Assembly: GCA_017871115.1 (NCBI GenBank)
Contig: JAFCIZ010000006.1
Span: 558,001 to 622,000, forward strand
Reading direction: 5' to 3'
Source: Cunninghamella blakesleeana
Lineage: Eukaryota > Mucoromycota > Mucoromycetes > Mucorales > Cunninghamellaceae
DNA length: 64,000 nt
The notes under the pieces are model-generated. The model was given only the letters and a program-made list of their open reading frames with translations. It had not been told where the DNA came from and did no database searches. Both the position numbers and the translations under genes were made by a program. Of this stretch, positions 36,745 through 49,500 are shown one piece after another (positions within the stretch are counted from its first letter, which is position 1; each line of letters begins with the position of its first letter).

Positions 36745-38979
36745 ATGGTGAATTTAACAAAAATTACCACAAATATTTACGCCATTGGTAAACTATTAAA
36801 TCTATGTTTTATATGAATTTACTTTTTTATTCATTCATTAACAACCTGAACTTTTTTTTTAACGCATAGGTGCTTTTGCATCACTTGGTGGTATTATGTT
36901 TGGTTTTGATATTGGTAAAATAAAGCTGGATAAAAATTAATATATATAAATATATGTATATCAATAAAAACGGAGGATTAATTTAGTAACGCGATATATA
37001 TATATATTAATTTTATTTGAATGAATAGGTTCCAACAGTGGTGCTATTGGTACTCAACAGTAAGTTTTTTTAAAAAATAATTAATAGATAAATAATCTTT
37101 ACTGTTATACTTACGTATTTTTTTTCTTTTCTTTTTAATAGATATCAAGAATTCTTCAATAGACCTGATGCTTTATTACAAGGTGGTATTAACGGTGCCT
37201 TAAGTGCTGGTTGTTTTGTTGGTGCCTTAACTGCTGCTTATCCTGCTGATCGTTTCTCTCGTAAATATACCTTAATTGCTGCTTCTTTCCTTTTTATCGT
37301 TGGTTCTATTTTACAATCTGCTTCTAATGGTGTAGCTATGTTATGCGCTGGTCGTGCTATTAATGGTAAATTATATACATTTTTTTTAATACAATTATTA
37401 TTATCTATTTATTTATTTCAATGATGATAAATGACTTATTTAAATTATTTATTATTTTCACTTAGGTCTCTCTGTCGGTATTACATCTATGGTTATTCCT
37501 TTGTACCAAGTAATTCAAATTATAAATTTACATATATATTTATAAAGGGTATATAATTTATATATTCTTCATTTATTAATATGGGTTTTTATTATTATTT
37601 CTATTGTTATTTATAGTCTGAAGTTGCTCCTAAAGAAATCCGTGGTCGTCTTGTCGCAATTCAACAATGGTCTATCACGTGGGGTATTTTCTTAGCGTAA
37701 GTGTTTTATTATTATTAAAAGTTTAAAGTTCATGGGAAAAAAAAATGCTTTTATATTTACTCCCTTTCATTTAATTTAACAACATAAAATAGTTTCTGGA
37801 TTCAAACTGGTTGTGGACATATTCAAAGTACTGCTGCTTTCCGTATTCCATGGGCTGTTCAAGGTATCCCTGCTCTTATTCTTGTTGCTGGTATGTGGGC
37901 TTTCCCTCACTCTCCTCGTTGGTTAGCTGATAAAGGAAGAATGGATGAAGCTAGACAAGTTCTTGCTAATATTCATGGTGATGGTGATTTTAATCATCCT
38001 CGTGTTTTATTGGTAAATAATAAATAAGATGATTTCAATGATATAAAAGAAAATAAAAGTACTTAGAAAATAAACTAACCATTTTTTTCCCATTCCTTTT
38101 CCTTTTTTAAAAATCATATAGGAAATTGAAGAAATTGAAGCCGTTATTAAATTTGATCGTGAACAAGCTTCTCATCGTTATGCTGATCTTTTACAACCTG
38201 GAATTGCTTATCGTGTCTTCTTGGGTATTTTCTTACAAATCTGGCAACAACTTACTGGTATGAACATTATTATGTTCTACGTCGTTTTACTCTTCCAACA
38301 AGCCAAGATTGGTGATGATCAAAGCAGTACCCTTATTGCCTCTGGTGTTTCCTATGTTATTAATGTTGTTATGACTGTTCCTGCTATTATCTTTGTCGAC
38401 AAATGGGGCCGTCGTCCTACCATGATCATTGGTGCTTTCTGTATGTCTGCTTGTTTATGGATCGTAGGTGGTTTATTACAAACTGGTACTTGGAGCATTG
38501 ATAATAATCCTGCCAATCAAACTTATGGTAAATGGGTTGTTGATTTACATAATGAACATACTGCCAATGCTGTCGTTGCCTTCATTTATCTTTTCACTGC
38601 TTCTTTTGCTTGTTCATGGGGTCCTCTTGGTTGGATTTACCCTGCTGAAATTTACCCTCTTCGTGTTCGTGCTATGGCTGTTTCATTATCTACTGCTGCC
38701 AATTGGTTCCTTAACTGGCTTTTGAATTTCGCTGTCCCCATGATGATGGAAAGTTTACACTATGGTCTTTATATGTTATTTGCTGGTTTCAATTTCTTAA
38801 TGATGATGCATGTCTTCCTTTCTTACCCTGAAACTAAAGGCTTCACTCTTGAAGAAATCAACTTTGTCTTTGAATGCAACCCTAGAAAGGCTATTGATAG
38901 AGACTATATTGAAAGAAGAATGAAGGAACATTATGGTGCTAATGTCGATGAAATCAAGGAAAAGGCTAATGAAGCTTAA
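36745..38979 (+). CDS. Hexose transporter, MFS sugar porter family
   Basis: Eight exons (36745-36787, 36870-36914, 37029-37059, 37142-37365, 37466-37509, 37617-37696, 37793-38012, 38122-38979) give 514 aa, normal for HXT-type proteins with twelve membrane spans. Sugar-porter signatures are present: GGIMFGFDIGSNSG in the first span, DRFSRK after span 2, EVAPKEIRGRLVAIQQ, FPHSPRWL, QQLTGMNIIMFYVVLLFQQA, DKWGRRP, WGPLGWIYPAEIYPLRVRA and the end PETKGFTLEEI. It should carry glucose or related hexoses with protons across the plasma membrane. Six of eight exons are under 230 nt, concentrated in the first half. Exact substrate cannot be read from sequence. Confidence 0.95.
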
Positions 38980-40507
38980 GTTTTATGATTTTTTCATAAT
39001 TCATTTTTATTTTTAATTTTATTTTTATTTTTATTATCATTTTATTTATTTATTTTATTTTGTATACATTATTACCTTCTTATTAATAATTATTATTAAT
39101 ATATAACTATTTATTTTTTTTAATATTATTTTATTGCATTCCAATATTTTTTTGGATTTCTCAATTATTTTATGCAATATTTGAATAAAAATATATGTAT
39201 TTTTATTTATAATTAAACTTCTAGTTATTATATAAAATAATCCCAAGAAATGATTTTTGAGCTTTTTCTAGTTCATAAATATTATTTTTGCAATAATAAT
39301 AATACTCTGAACGAAAAAACTACAGCATTTTGGTCAGGATTAAGTAATCAATTTGATTATGAAAACAACAGTACTATAAATAGAGAAAATCAATGATCTT
39401 GATTAAGAAAAAAGAAAGTCTTATGAAGCGATTAACATCTCGAAAAAAAGAGTATTATATTGAAGAATAGCAGAATAAATTCTTGAGTAGATAAAGAGCA
39501 CCGACTTGAATATGAAGTCAAAAATGATATAGCTTAAATCAAAACACTATCATGGATAAAGCCAAAGTACTACCTTGAATACTTAAAAAGAGTAATGCCT
39601 TAAAAAAAATATTATATAGAATAACAATAAAAAAGAACTATTACCTTGAAATATAAGAAAGATCGCTCACTAAAATAAAAAAGCCAGAATCTTGCATAAT
39701 GAAAATGCTAGCGCCTATAGTATTAATAATAATAATAAAATCAGTGATTTGATTTAAAATAATAAAAATAATAATACATAGAATAATAGTAAGTAAAATT
39801 ATCATCCCGAACGTGAACACTATCTGAAGTAAAAGATTATCAGCTAGTATAAAAAAGACTACTACCTAGAATAAGAAAAAAATAATAATCTAACAACATA
39901 AACGATAAGACAATGAATAAAAAAAAAGATCAAGGTCTTGTGCAAAAGAGTGCAAGTACCTTGAACAAGTAAAACAAGCTCTTCAATATAAAAAAAGATC
40001 AGTGTCTTGAATCGGGAAAAAATTAATTACTTTAATAAGCAAATGCCAACAGCTTTAATGAAAAAAAGATCACCACTGAATACTCACCAAGAGATTAAAA
40101 ACTTTTCTAGAAATATAAAGGAATTTTACAAGGCCAAATAAATATATTTTATTAATTCAAAAAAAATTGCTATATAGACTATTTTCATTATTTTACAATA
40201 TATATATATATATATTACGCTTATTATCATTATTTATTCTTTTCTAAAAAATCATTCTATTTTGGAATAAAATGCTCTTTGCTTATGATATATATTTATG
40301 GGAAATTGTTACTTCTCATCATCTTATTTCACTATATAAATTAATTGTAACTTTTTTTCCTTTTCCTTTCATTAATCTGTTTCTTATCCACTCTTTTATA
40401 GTTCAAAAAATTATCAATTAAATTTATTTATTTATCAATATATTATAAAAAGAGAACTAAATATTCATATTCATTATATATCTATTTTTTTTTGTTTTAA
40501 AATAAAT
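38980..40507. other. Convergent intergenic region with a degenerate repeat field
   Basis: 1.5 kb with no gene. 38980-39240 is T-rich 3' UTR-like. 39300-40110 is a purine-rich repeat field listed separately. 40120-40507 is A/T-rich and precedes the dynein stop codon on the other strand. Confidence 0.6.
39370..40110 (+). repeat. Degenerate A-rich repeat field with a TACCTTGAATA-like core
   Basis: Roughly a dozen or more imperfect copies of an A-run followed by AGATCA/AGTA and a core like TACCTTGAATA: clear cores at about 39503 (CGACTTGAATATG), 39570 (CTACCTTGAATAC), 39640 (TTACCTTGAAATA), 39862 (CTACCTAGAATAA), 39956 (TACCTTGAACAAG), 40003 (GTGTCTTGAATCG) and 40073 (CACCACTGAATAC). Spacing is irregular, often 25-45 bases. 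No open frame spans the field. It looks like an old, diverged minisatellite or remnant of repeated coding sequence. Confidence 0.55.
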
Positions 40508-43500
40508 CTAAAAAGAAATTACAGCAGCAACAGCACGTTGAGGGATACGTTCTTTTTGTTCAGGGTTAACAGCAACGTTGATGGTAAATAATAATTCAGT
40601 TCTGTCAGAATTAAGATAAACAGGTAATTCTACTTTAGTAGTATTATTGTCAGTTGATTGATCAATTCCACGAACCCATCTTATTCCAGTAGAAGGTAAT
40701 TTAACACTAGGTTCAGTTGTGAGACATACTTGGTTATCGATCCAGTCACCACCTTCCATTTTCATACCACGAACAATAAATACAGAACCTTTACTATTAT
40801 CAATTTGTCCAATATCAACTTCTAAAGTTAATTCTTCTAATGACCATTGATTTCGTTGAGCAGTGGCTTGGCGTGTTGCAGTGACATAAGCTTCAGGGAT
40901 AAAGAGACCGCCTAACCATACATTAACTTGGTCAAAATCTTTTTCTTGAGCAATTAAGGATATTTGTTCTAACCGCTGTTTGAGATCTATAATCCATACA
41001 TTTAATGATATATCCTTAGGAACTTTGTATCGTTTCCAGTGATCAGGAATCAATCCTTTAGTGAGCCAGCTCATTAATTGACGTAAATGATTGGTTTGTT
41101 TAAGTTCACCAGTACAGACTTTTTGTAATGAAAGTAAATCTTCACGAATTGTATGTAATAATCCACGTCCAATTTGATTTTCACGTTCAAAGTATCTAAA
41201 TAGAGGATTCATAATACCCTTATTATCGTTGCGTTGTAATAATGGAAGTTGATTAGGTAAGAGTGATAACCAATTCGTGATAGAACTATGTAATGCACGC
41301 ATCCAAGCAGGTTGTTGGGAGTTGGCTGTAGCTGTTGCAGATCCACCTGATGCATCTGTCTCTTGAGTAAAGGCGACTTCATCATCATCACTAATACTCT
41401 TCATTTTACGTACTTTAGATAGCATTGCTTTACCCTTAGAAGTCAATAATACACGTTCAGCGTTAGAAGGTAAACCGAGCCATGTTGGAGGTTCACGATC
41501 AGGTAACTTATTAACCCATTCCAAGAAGTGTTCCATTTTTGTACCGTCAGGAGCAACCAAAGCCTTTTCATTTTCACCAGTACTTTTGACAATTTCAAAA
41601 TCGAGATCATAACAATGGTGATTGAACAATGTATTAACAAATGAATTTAATAATCGTTGATCATATTCATTATCAATGCGACCACCATAAATAGATTGTT
41701 TTAATAAAGATCTAATAGCATCCCATGGAATCTTTTCAGGTGAGATATTAGCACGTCCACCAGCAGCAACTTCTAACCAATTATCAATTGTGTTGAAAGC
41801 ACAGTCTTGATCGGAATCATTAAATTCATAAAGTTTAGTCCAACCCAAAGGAACATATCTTAAGCGTTCTTGGACTACAGCATGAAGCCAAGCCAACATG
41901 AAGTATAATCTAGCACGTTCTGAAGGACCGCGTGTGAATCTTGAAGGTGGAATGCTTCTAAGAGATTCTTGTAAATTAGCTTTAATACCTGGAGGAGGTT
42001 CAAACATCAATACTCTTGACATACGTAAAAGATTAACAGGTACTTTTGGATTGGTTTCCATAGTTAAGAATAGACGGAAGTTCCTATGTGCCTTCATACT
42101 ATGCAATTTCTTTTCAAGTTGACCTAACCAAGATGGAGCAAGATGAACATTCTTAAGCATAACCCAATTACCAGTCTTAATGGCAAGAGAAATAGCCTGA
42201 TCAGCAAGTGTAAAACCTTCAGCAGAACCCATAGCTACAGATGTACATCTATTATTTGTTTCTGCAACAAGGTTATCTACACGGTAAGAAGCATCGTAAC
42301 CAGGTACAGAGCAAAGTGCCAATGGAACATTTGATCTAACTTCATCATTAACAATTTGTTGCAAATTAAGTTCACCATTATTAATAAAGTCATTGTCAAA
42401 GATTTCAGATGCAAAGATTGTAGTAGCTGGTAGAAGTCGATCAGGTCGTAAACATTTGATTGTCAATAGTTTTCTTAATGAAGTTACTCCAGCTATATAT
42501 ATTTTTTAAAAATAGAAATAGAAAACAAAAAAGTTAGTATAAAAAATTAATAATAATTATAATCATAATAGTAATGCCAGTATAATACCATATAAGAAAA
42601 ATACTTACGAAGAATGTTAGGATTATTTTCCCAGCAAATTGGTACAATCGTTTCAGGTTCAGAATGGTTCAAGAATTGTCTCCACTGATCTTCATTTTGA
42701 CTAATATGTTGGGCAAGTTGTTTAAAGCATTCAAGAGATTGGAATTCATCAATACGTTGAGCAAGTTCGTCATTAATAAAATCTGGTAAACCAAGACTAG
42801 CGGATGTAACCTTTGAATCGATAATAATATCACCACCACTAAGTAAGAAATCAAATTCAGAATCATCTACAGTTTCTTGATGTTGTTGAGAAGAACCACG
42901 CATACGAATTTGACAAAGTAAAACAGCAAACATAGTATGGTCTTCATGCAAAAGTGTACGAGATGCACGTTTATAAACAGCAGAGAAAAGATCTTTTGAT
43001 AAAATAGATAACCGTTCGTTGGAATCAGTTACAGACTTAAGGTTGGGATTTTCATGAAGTACATATTGGAAGATTTCATAGAAGAAGTCCAAAGAGAATT
43101 GATAAAAATGATGTACCAAATTGAGTTGTTCCATAACAAAGAATATAGAACTACATGCATGAGCTAATGGTGTATAAACGGCTGTTGTTTGTTCAACTTC
43201 TTGAATAATTGTATTTGTTTCATCCACTTTATGTGTAATTTCTGCAGCTTCTTTCTTCAAAGTTTCCAAAGTTTCAATAACTTTATCATCATCAAGAATA
43301 TTACCTTTAGATTCATTTAATGCTTGTAATAATGATTTTTCTAAGTGACGTAATTTCAATTGGAATTCACCTTGTAATTTAATTAAATCTGTTCTACGTT
43401 GATCAACGTCAGGACGTTCCGCTTTGAGTACCTTATTAAGACATTGACTTTGTAAACTACCTCTTGTAACAGTAAAATTGACAAAAGTAACACGAGAGCA

Positions 43501-46500
43501 GATATCAGGTGAGAAGTTAACAGATGGGTCACGAGTTGATAAGAACAGAGTAAATGATGGAGAGAAATCAATATCTTGATTTCCAAGTCGAATAAGTACA
43601 CGACCACCAGTACGACGAAGTTCTTTATTCAATACAGGATTCAAAATAGGATCCAAATGTTCAACATCTTGAATTAAAATAGGGTTACCAAAACGTAAAG
43701 CACTTTCCAAATTCTTTATAAATGCATCGTCCAAGAAACTTGTAACCGTAATCTTGCGGTCTTTGTATTCATTAGCTAAGAAATTAGTTGCTTGGCCAGA
43801 TGGATCAATGATTAATGGATATCTATTGAAACGTTTAAGCATAATAGCATTTTCAATACATAAGCTGTCTGCAGGTAATGAATTTGCTTGCCAGGAGAGA
43901 CGATCATCAGCTGTAGAAAGATATTCTGTCAATGATACTTCTTGTTTATACTGAATTCCTGCTGCTACAAGATGGTCAGCCCAGTGGTGAAGTAAAATTT
44001 CACGATATTGTTGATCAAAGTAACCACCATAAGCCAAAAATGCTGCTGCCAATAAAACATCACCTACAATAGTACCCATTTGACTTTCAAATGCTTGACT
44101 GGCAGCTTCCCAACGAACCCGTTCAGATGATAAACTACTAAGTAAGGTCAAACTACGATCTACTTTAGATTTAACACGATCCATTTCTGATTTAATTAAT
44201 TGAGTTTCACCAACAAGCGCAGCGTATTCTTCCTTATATCTTCCAATACTTGTTTCTAAATCGACAATCATTTGTTCTATTTCGACAGCTTGTAATTTTG
44301 TATCTTCAGCACTTTGTTCCAATTGATTAACTTCTTCACGAAGAGGACCAACACGATCTAAAATATCACTATAAGTTACTTGAGCAAATACCCATTTTAC
44401 AAGAGGGCCACAAGCTTTAGAGGCACGATTCACGGCTTCATATTCAAAGCCAGGATTATTAAGATAGTTACGACGCATAAAGTCGCGGAGTTGTTTTGTC
44501 ATTTGGCTTTCTGTACTATAGTTTACAATGCTGGCAATAAAGTCATCACGACGAATAATACTTTGTACGGTTTTCCAGCTTTCAATTTTATGACCTAACA
44601 TTGTGCATACAGATTCCATAGCAAGTTTAACAGCTTCAGGAGGATTACCCATAGATCTTACTTCTGTGAGATGTTGACGCTTGATGTTACTGACACTCTT
44701 TCGTGCTTCTGCCACAGCTGGTTCTGCATTTGCTAAGTCATTCAATACAACAGTACGACGTTCTTGAATTTCCTATTTTTTAATATAGTATTAAAAAAAA
44801 AGAAAAGATAGAGAAAGAAAGAGGGAAAGAGGTGAATATACGATAGTAATAAATTAATTAAAAAGTGACTGAAATAAAAAAACGTATATAATCCTAATAT
44901 AATATTATATATTATTTTACTTACTCTATTTTGAATTTCCAATGCTTCTTGAATTTCAATAGATGCAGCCTTCTTTTGTTCAGCTTCTTTTTCATCGGCC
45001 AACATTTGATTGATTTTTTCATTAGCTTGAGCATTCTTCAATTCCAATTGATTCTTCTTAATCGCCAAACTCTTTCTAAGTTCTTCCACCTTAATAACAG
45101 TATCCTTTAATTTTTCTAAACCAACATTCAAATGACGCTGTTGTTCTTCCAAATCTTCACGTTTTTCATTATAAAGTCTAACATAATGTGAAATAAAGTC
45201 CAAGAAGTGGCGAGGTGTTGCATAATTGTGGCGACCTTGGCGTTTACTAAGTTTGGCATTAATTTCATATAAGGATTGATGAATATAGACCAAAGCATTC
45301 ACGACAGCTTCACGATGGGAAGGAGGAATAGGTAAGTTACGGTAAGCAACTGGGAAATTAAGAGGAGCACCATATGATTGAAGATCCAAATCCAAACCTT
45401 TAGTAAATTCAGAACCAACTTGATAGAAGGCTTGGTCAGGCCAGTCACCAAACCAATCTAATACACAACGATTGAACAAAGCAGGAGATGTAGCAGCACG
45501 AGAGGCTAATCCACCTTCAGGAGGATTCATAGTAAATACAACATGAAGATTACGCATAACTTGTTGAGTAAACCATTTATATAATTCATCATTAGAGTCG
45601 AGCATTAATCCATCTCGTTGGGTTCCTTCTTTACAAGCAGTCATTAAAGCAGCATACTCATCACCTTCAAAAAGACCAGGAACTTCAGCATTAGCAAGTA
45701 AAGTATTCATACGTTCTAAGAAACCAGAATCTAACACATTACTTTCATCCATAATAAAGCAAATTTTTTCACCCTTACAGCCAGCACGACGAAGTACGAT
45801 ACGTAAATCATCATCAAAATCGGCACCAGTATATTTATTATGTACCTTGATTTGGAATACACTAAGACCATTCATCCATGCAACAAATCTTGATAAAGTA
45901 GTTTTACCTGATCCACTAACACCAATAAGTAACAAGTGACCTTGAGGTTGACGGAATACACGATCAATACGAAGTACATGTTCTAATACATCATTAAAGA
46001 GTACCAATGGAACATCAAGCTCTTCTTCATAGAATACCTTGAGACGAGCTTTAGCAAATTCACGTAATTGCTCACGTTCAACAGATACATAATTTTTAGA
46101 GAGCCAATTGGAGAAGAGAATAGGTCTTTCGAGAGCATCTTGATCTAAAGCAGGGAAGTGACGTAAAGCAATTTCATTGATCATCTTATCAGTCCACTCA
46201 CGTTCATCTTCAGCAACTAAACGATCTTGGAATAAACGTAATGCTTCATGTGCCCATATACGAACTAATCCTTCAACAGTAAGACTTTCCAAAGGTTTGA
46301 TTGCTTCAAAGATACCACGAACCCAACGAGTTAATTCACGAGGAGAATAAATATAATGAGCTTGAATATCAGGTGTAAATCGTTTTTGAGAAGCAAGGTA
46401 AAGTTCAACCATAGCAGCTGTTAATGGTTCTGCATAACCTCTAAGATTAGGAGCTACCTTCAACATAGCACGAGCGAATGTACCATAAATTTGCATTAAT

Positions 46501-49500
46501 GATGTTTGACCAGCATAATCTACCATAACTAATGGTGCATGACGTAAGAAACGATGTGAAAGAGGGACACGACCAGGATCTGTAGGAGGATTACAAGCAC
46601 CAACAAATTGAATACGTTCAAGTGAAACCCAAGCTTTATCTGTTGTTCTCCAAAAACCATTATACTCTACAAGTTGTCTGAGGAAGGAAATAACACGTTG
46701 GGTATTGTATTTATCTGTTGCAGGTAAATTGATTTCATCACAGAAAACGACAAGCCATCTTCCAATCATAGTAGGGGAAAGAATAACACCATTTGTTGTC
46801 TTACGGTATTCACAATGTTGTTCAAACGTTTTGAGAATAAGTTCAGGGGTAGTTGCACTTGAGAAATTGAGACCAACAACTTCCATGTCAGGTAGTTTAC
46901 GAAGAGCGCTGAATAAGGTCATAGTCTTACCAGAACCAGGGGGACCACAAAGGATCAAAGGTTTATGTTCAGATAACCAAGAATAAAGAACTTCTTCATG
47001 ACGAATAGTATCTACGGTAGGAATAATTATATCAGCTTCAGATACCTTGTGCGTTTCAATTTCAATAACAGGTACTTTAGATTCCCAAGGTACCCATTGT
47101 CCAGTAGATGTTGCAATATCGAAATCAATAATGGTTTGATCATTAGCAAGAGGAGGTAATTCATAAGTCGTAATACCACGTACATAGTCACCCAAAACAG
47201 CTCTTAAATCCAATTTTGCATCACCAGAGAAACTCCAAATAATTGAATAAATGATACGTTTTGTAATATATCCTTCTAAATGATCACCAGTCATAGGGAA
47301 ATCAACATGTTGAGCATTATATTCCAATACATTACGTACAGTTTTGTTAAGGAGTGAAAAGAATGTTGATAAAACACGCATACGAGTAAAGTCCATAATA
47401 TGTTCCAAAGTAAAAGCATATGATAAAGCTTTAGCAACTAAACCATCTTCATCACTAAGATCAGGGGCCATAATACCAGCAATAGCGCGTTGAGTTAAAA
47501 GATTAGGTGAAACAGATGATATATCTTCATTTTCGCCTTGTCGTCTTGTTGCACTTGGTACAGCACCAACACCTTCTTCATCAATTTCATCCATAGGCAC
47601 TTGTCGTAAAGTTTCCAAATAATTAGTAAAAATCATTGGTAAAGTAATAACATCTTCACTAAACCAAACCATACCACAACGAGATACTGTAGCAAGAGTA
47701 GCATATTTAAGAGTTTCTACTTCAAACATAATTCTAACATTAGGTGGGAGATTTAAACGTTCACCATTAGGTAATGTTAACAACCTATTATCATCCAATA
47801 CAGAGTTCAAATTTTCTACCCATTCAGGATCGACATCACCATCAAATATAATCCAGTGTCGTTTTTGACTTTCACCACGAACATTATCAACAATTTTACG
47901 AAGAATATGGGTAAACAAACCATCAGTCCATTCACGAGTTGTAGGATCGAGTGTACCATAAAGGGCATCTTTAGGAATGGCTTTAGGATCAATAGTATAT
48001 GCAACGCCTTCAACGTTTTCTACACGTTCCAAAGCAGTAAGTAATGTCTTCCATGCCATAGACTTACCAGAACCTGAAGGCCCAACCATCATTAAACCGT
48101 GATGGATATTTTGAATTTGATAAAGTTGGATAACCTTTTCCATCCATGCATCGCCAGCGACCAAACGTCTTTCTTCGCATACTTTCTTAAGCTCTTCTTT
48201 AAGACGATCCAAGTTAACAGGCGCATAATGAACGCCAGGGAAAACATCGGCTAATAAACTATATAAATATATTTTTTTAAAAAAGAATGAAAATATAAAA
48301 ACAAAATCAGTATTAATTCCTTTACTTTTTTTTTTTTTTTTTTTTTTTTTGAAAAATAAAATAAAATATAAAGCATATAAATCCTACCTTGTAAGTAAAG
48401 AAATATCATCAGCAACTAATTTAGGTACTACAGTTTCACGAATACTATAGATATGCAAATATGTAAACATTAATAAAAATAAATATGTATATTGATATTA
48501 GTATCAACTATTTTTTTTTTCGTTATTCTTTTTCCGTTCACTATTTTTATATTTGTTTTATATATACCTTGAGATCAATAATTGTTGTTCGGGAATAGGT
48601 TCAGAAAATGAGGCGAATTCAGAAGCATCTACCTTGCCTTCATCTAATTCTTTACGTAAAGTAATAAGACGATCACGTTTCAAGTTACCAGCACTTACTA
48701 ACACACTTTTTAAAGCACGTAAACCAAAATCATAATGAGATTGAGAAGACAATTGTTCAGCACACAAATTGAAAAGAGGAACAACTTTAGTAGCCAAAGT
48801 TTCAGCACTTCGGAAACCTTGAGAGTACAGCATCACTTGAGCAATAAGTTCACGATCAGGTTTGGTCATAGCCATACTACGGAAAAGTTTCTTCAAATTA
48901 TCTGGGAGATTAGAACGACCAGCATAACCAGGATTCATGGTGATAAAGATACCAGTATCTAAATTAACCTTAATATTACGTCCGACAAGTTCAACTTCGT
49001 GATTTGGATTTGTCATGGTTTCTTTAAGTCCCAACTGAATAGTTTGCACTTGTTGAGAGACAGCAGAAAGAATACGTTCTTCCAAACGATTAAATTCATC
49101 AAAACAACCCCAAGCACCAACTTGACAAAGACCAATAAAGATACGACCCATGGCTTGGAAATCAAATGTTTCGTCACAACAGAATACTAATACAAAGCGA
49201 CCTAATTGTACACCTAATGCTTTAACGGATTCAGTCTTACCAGTACCTGCAGGACCAAATGGTGAACCACCAAGTTTTTGTTCTAAAGCCTGTGTTAATG
49301 TTAAATAACAACGATCGGTTAAAGGAGTTTGTACTAATCTATCAGCTACACCAAGATATTCATAACCATAATAGAATGTAGCATTTGCCATATGAATACT
49401 AAGTCTATGAAGAGGATTTTCAACAGTTGCATTAAAGTAGAAACGCATTTGATAAAGCCAGTTGAAATCTTTGTTTGAAGCAACGTTAGAATTTAAGAGT

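Noticed and set aside
39370..40110. CRISPR array
   Set aside because: Repeats are degenerate and irregularly spaced, and the DNA is eukaryotic.
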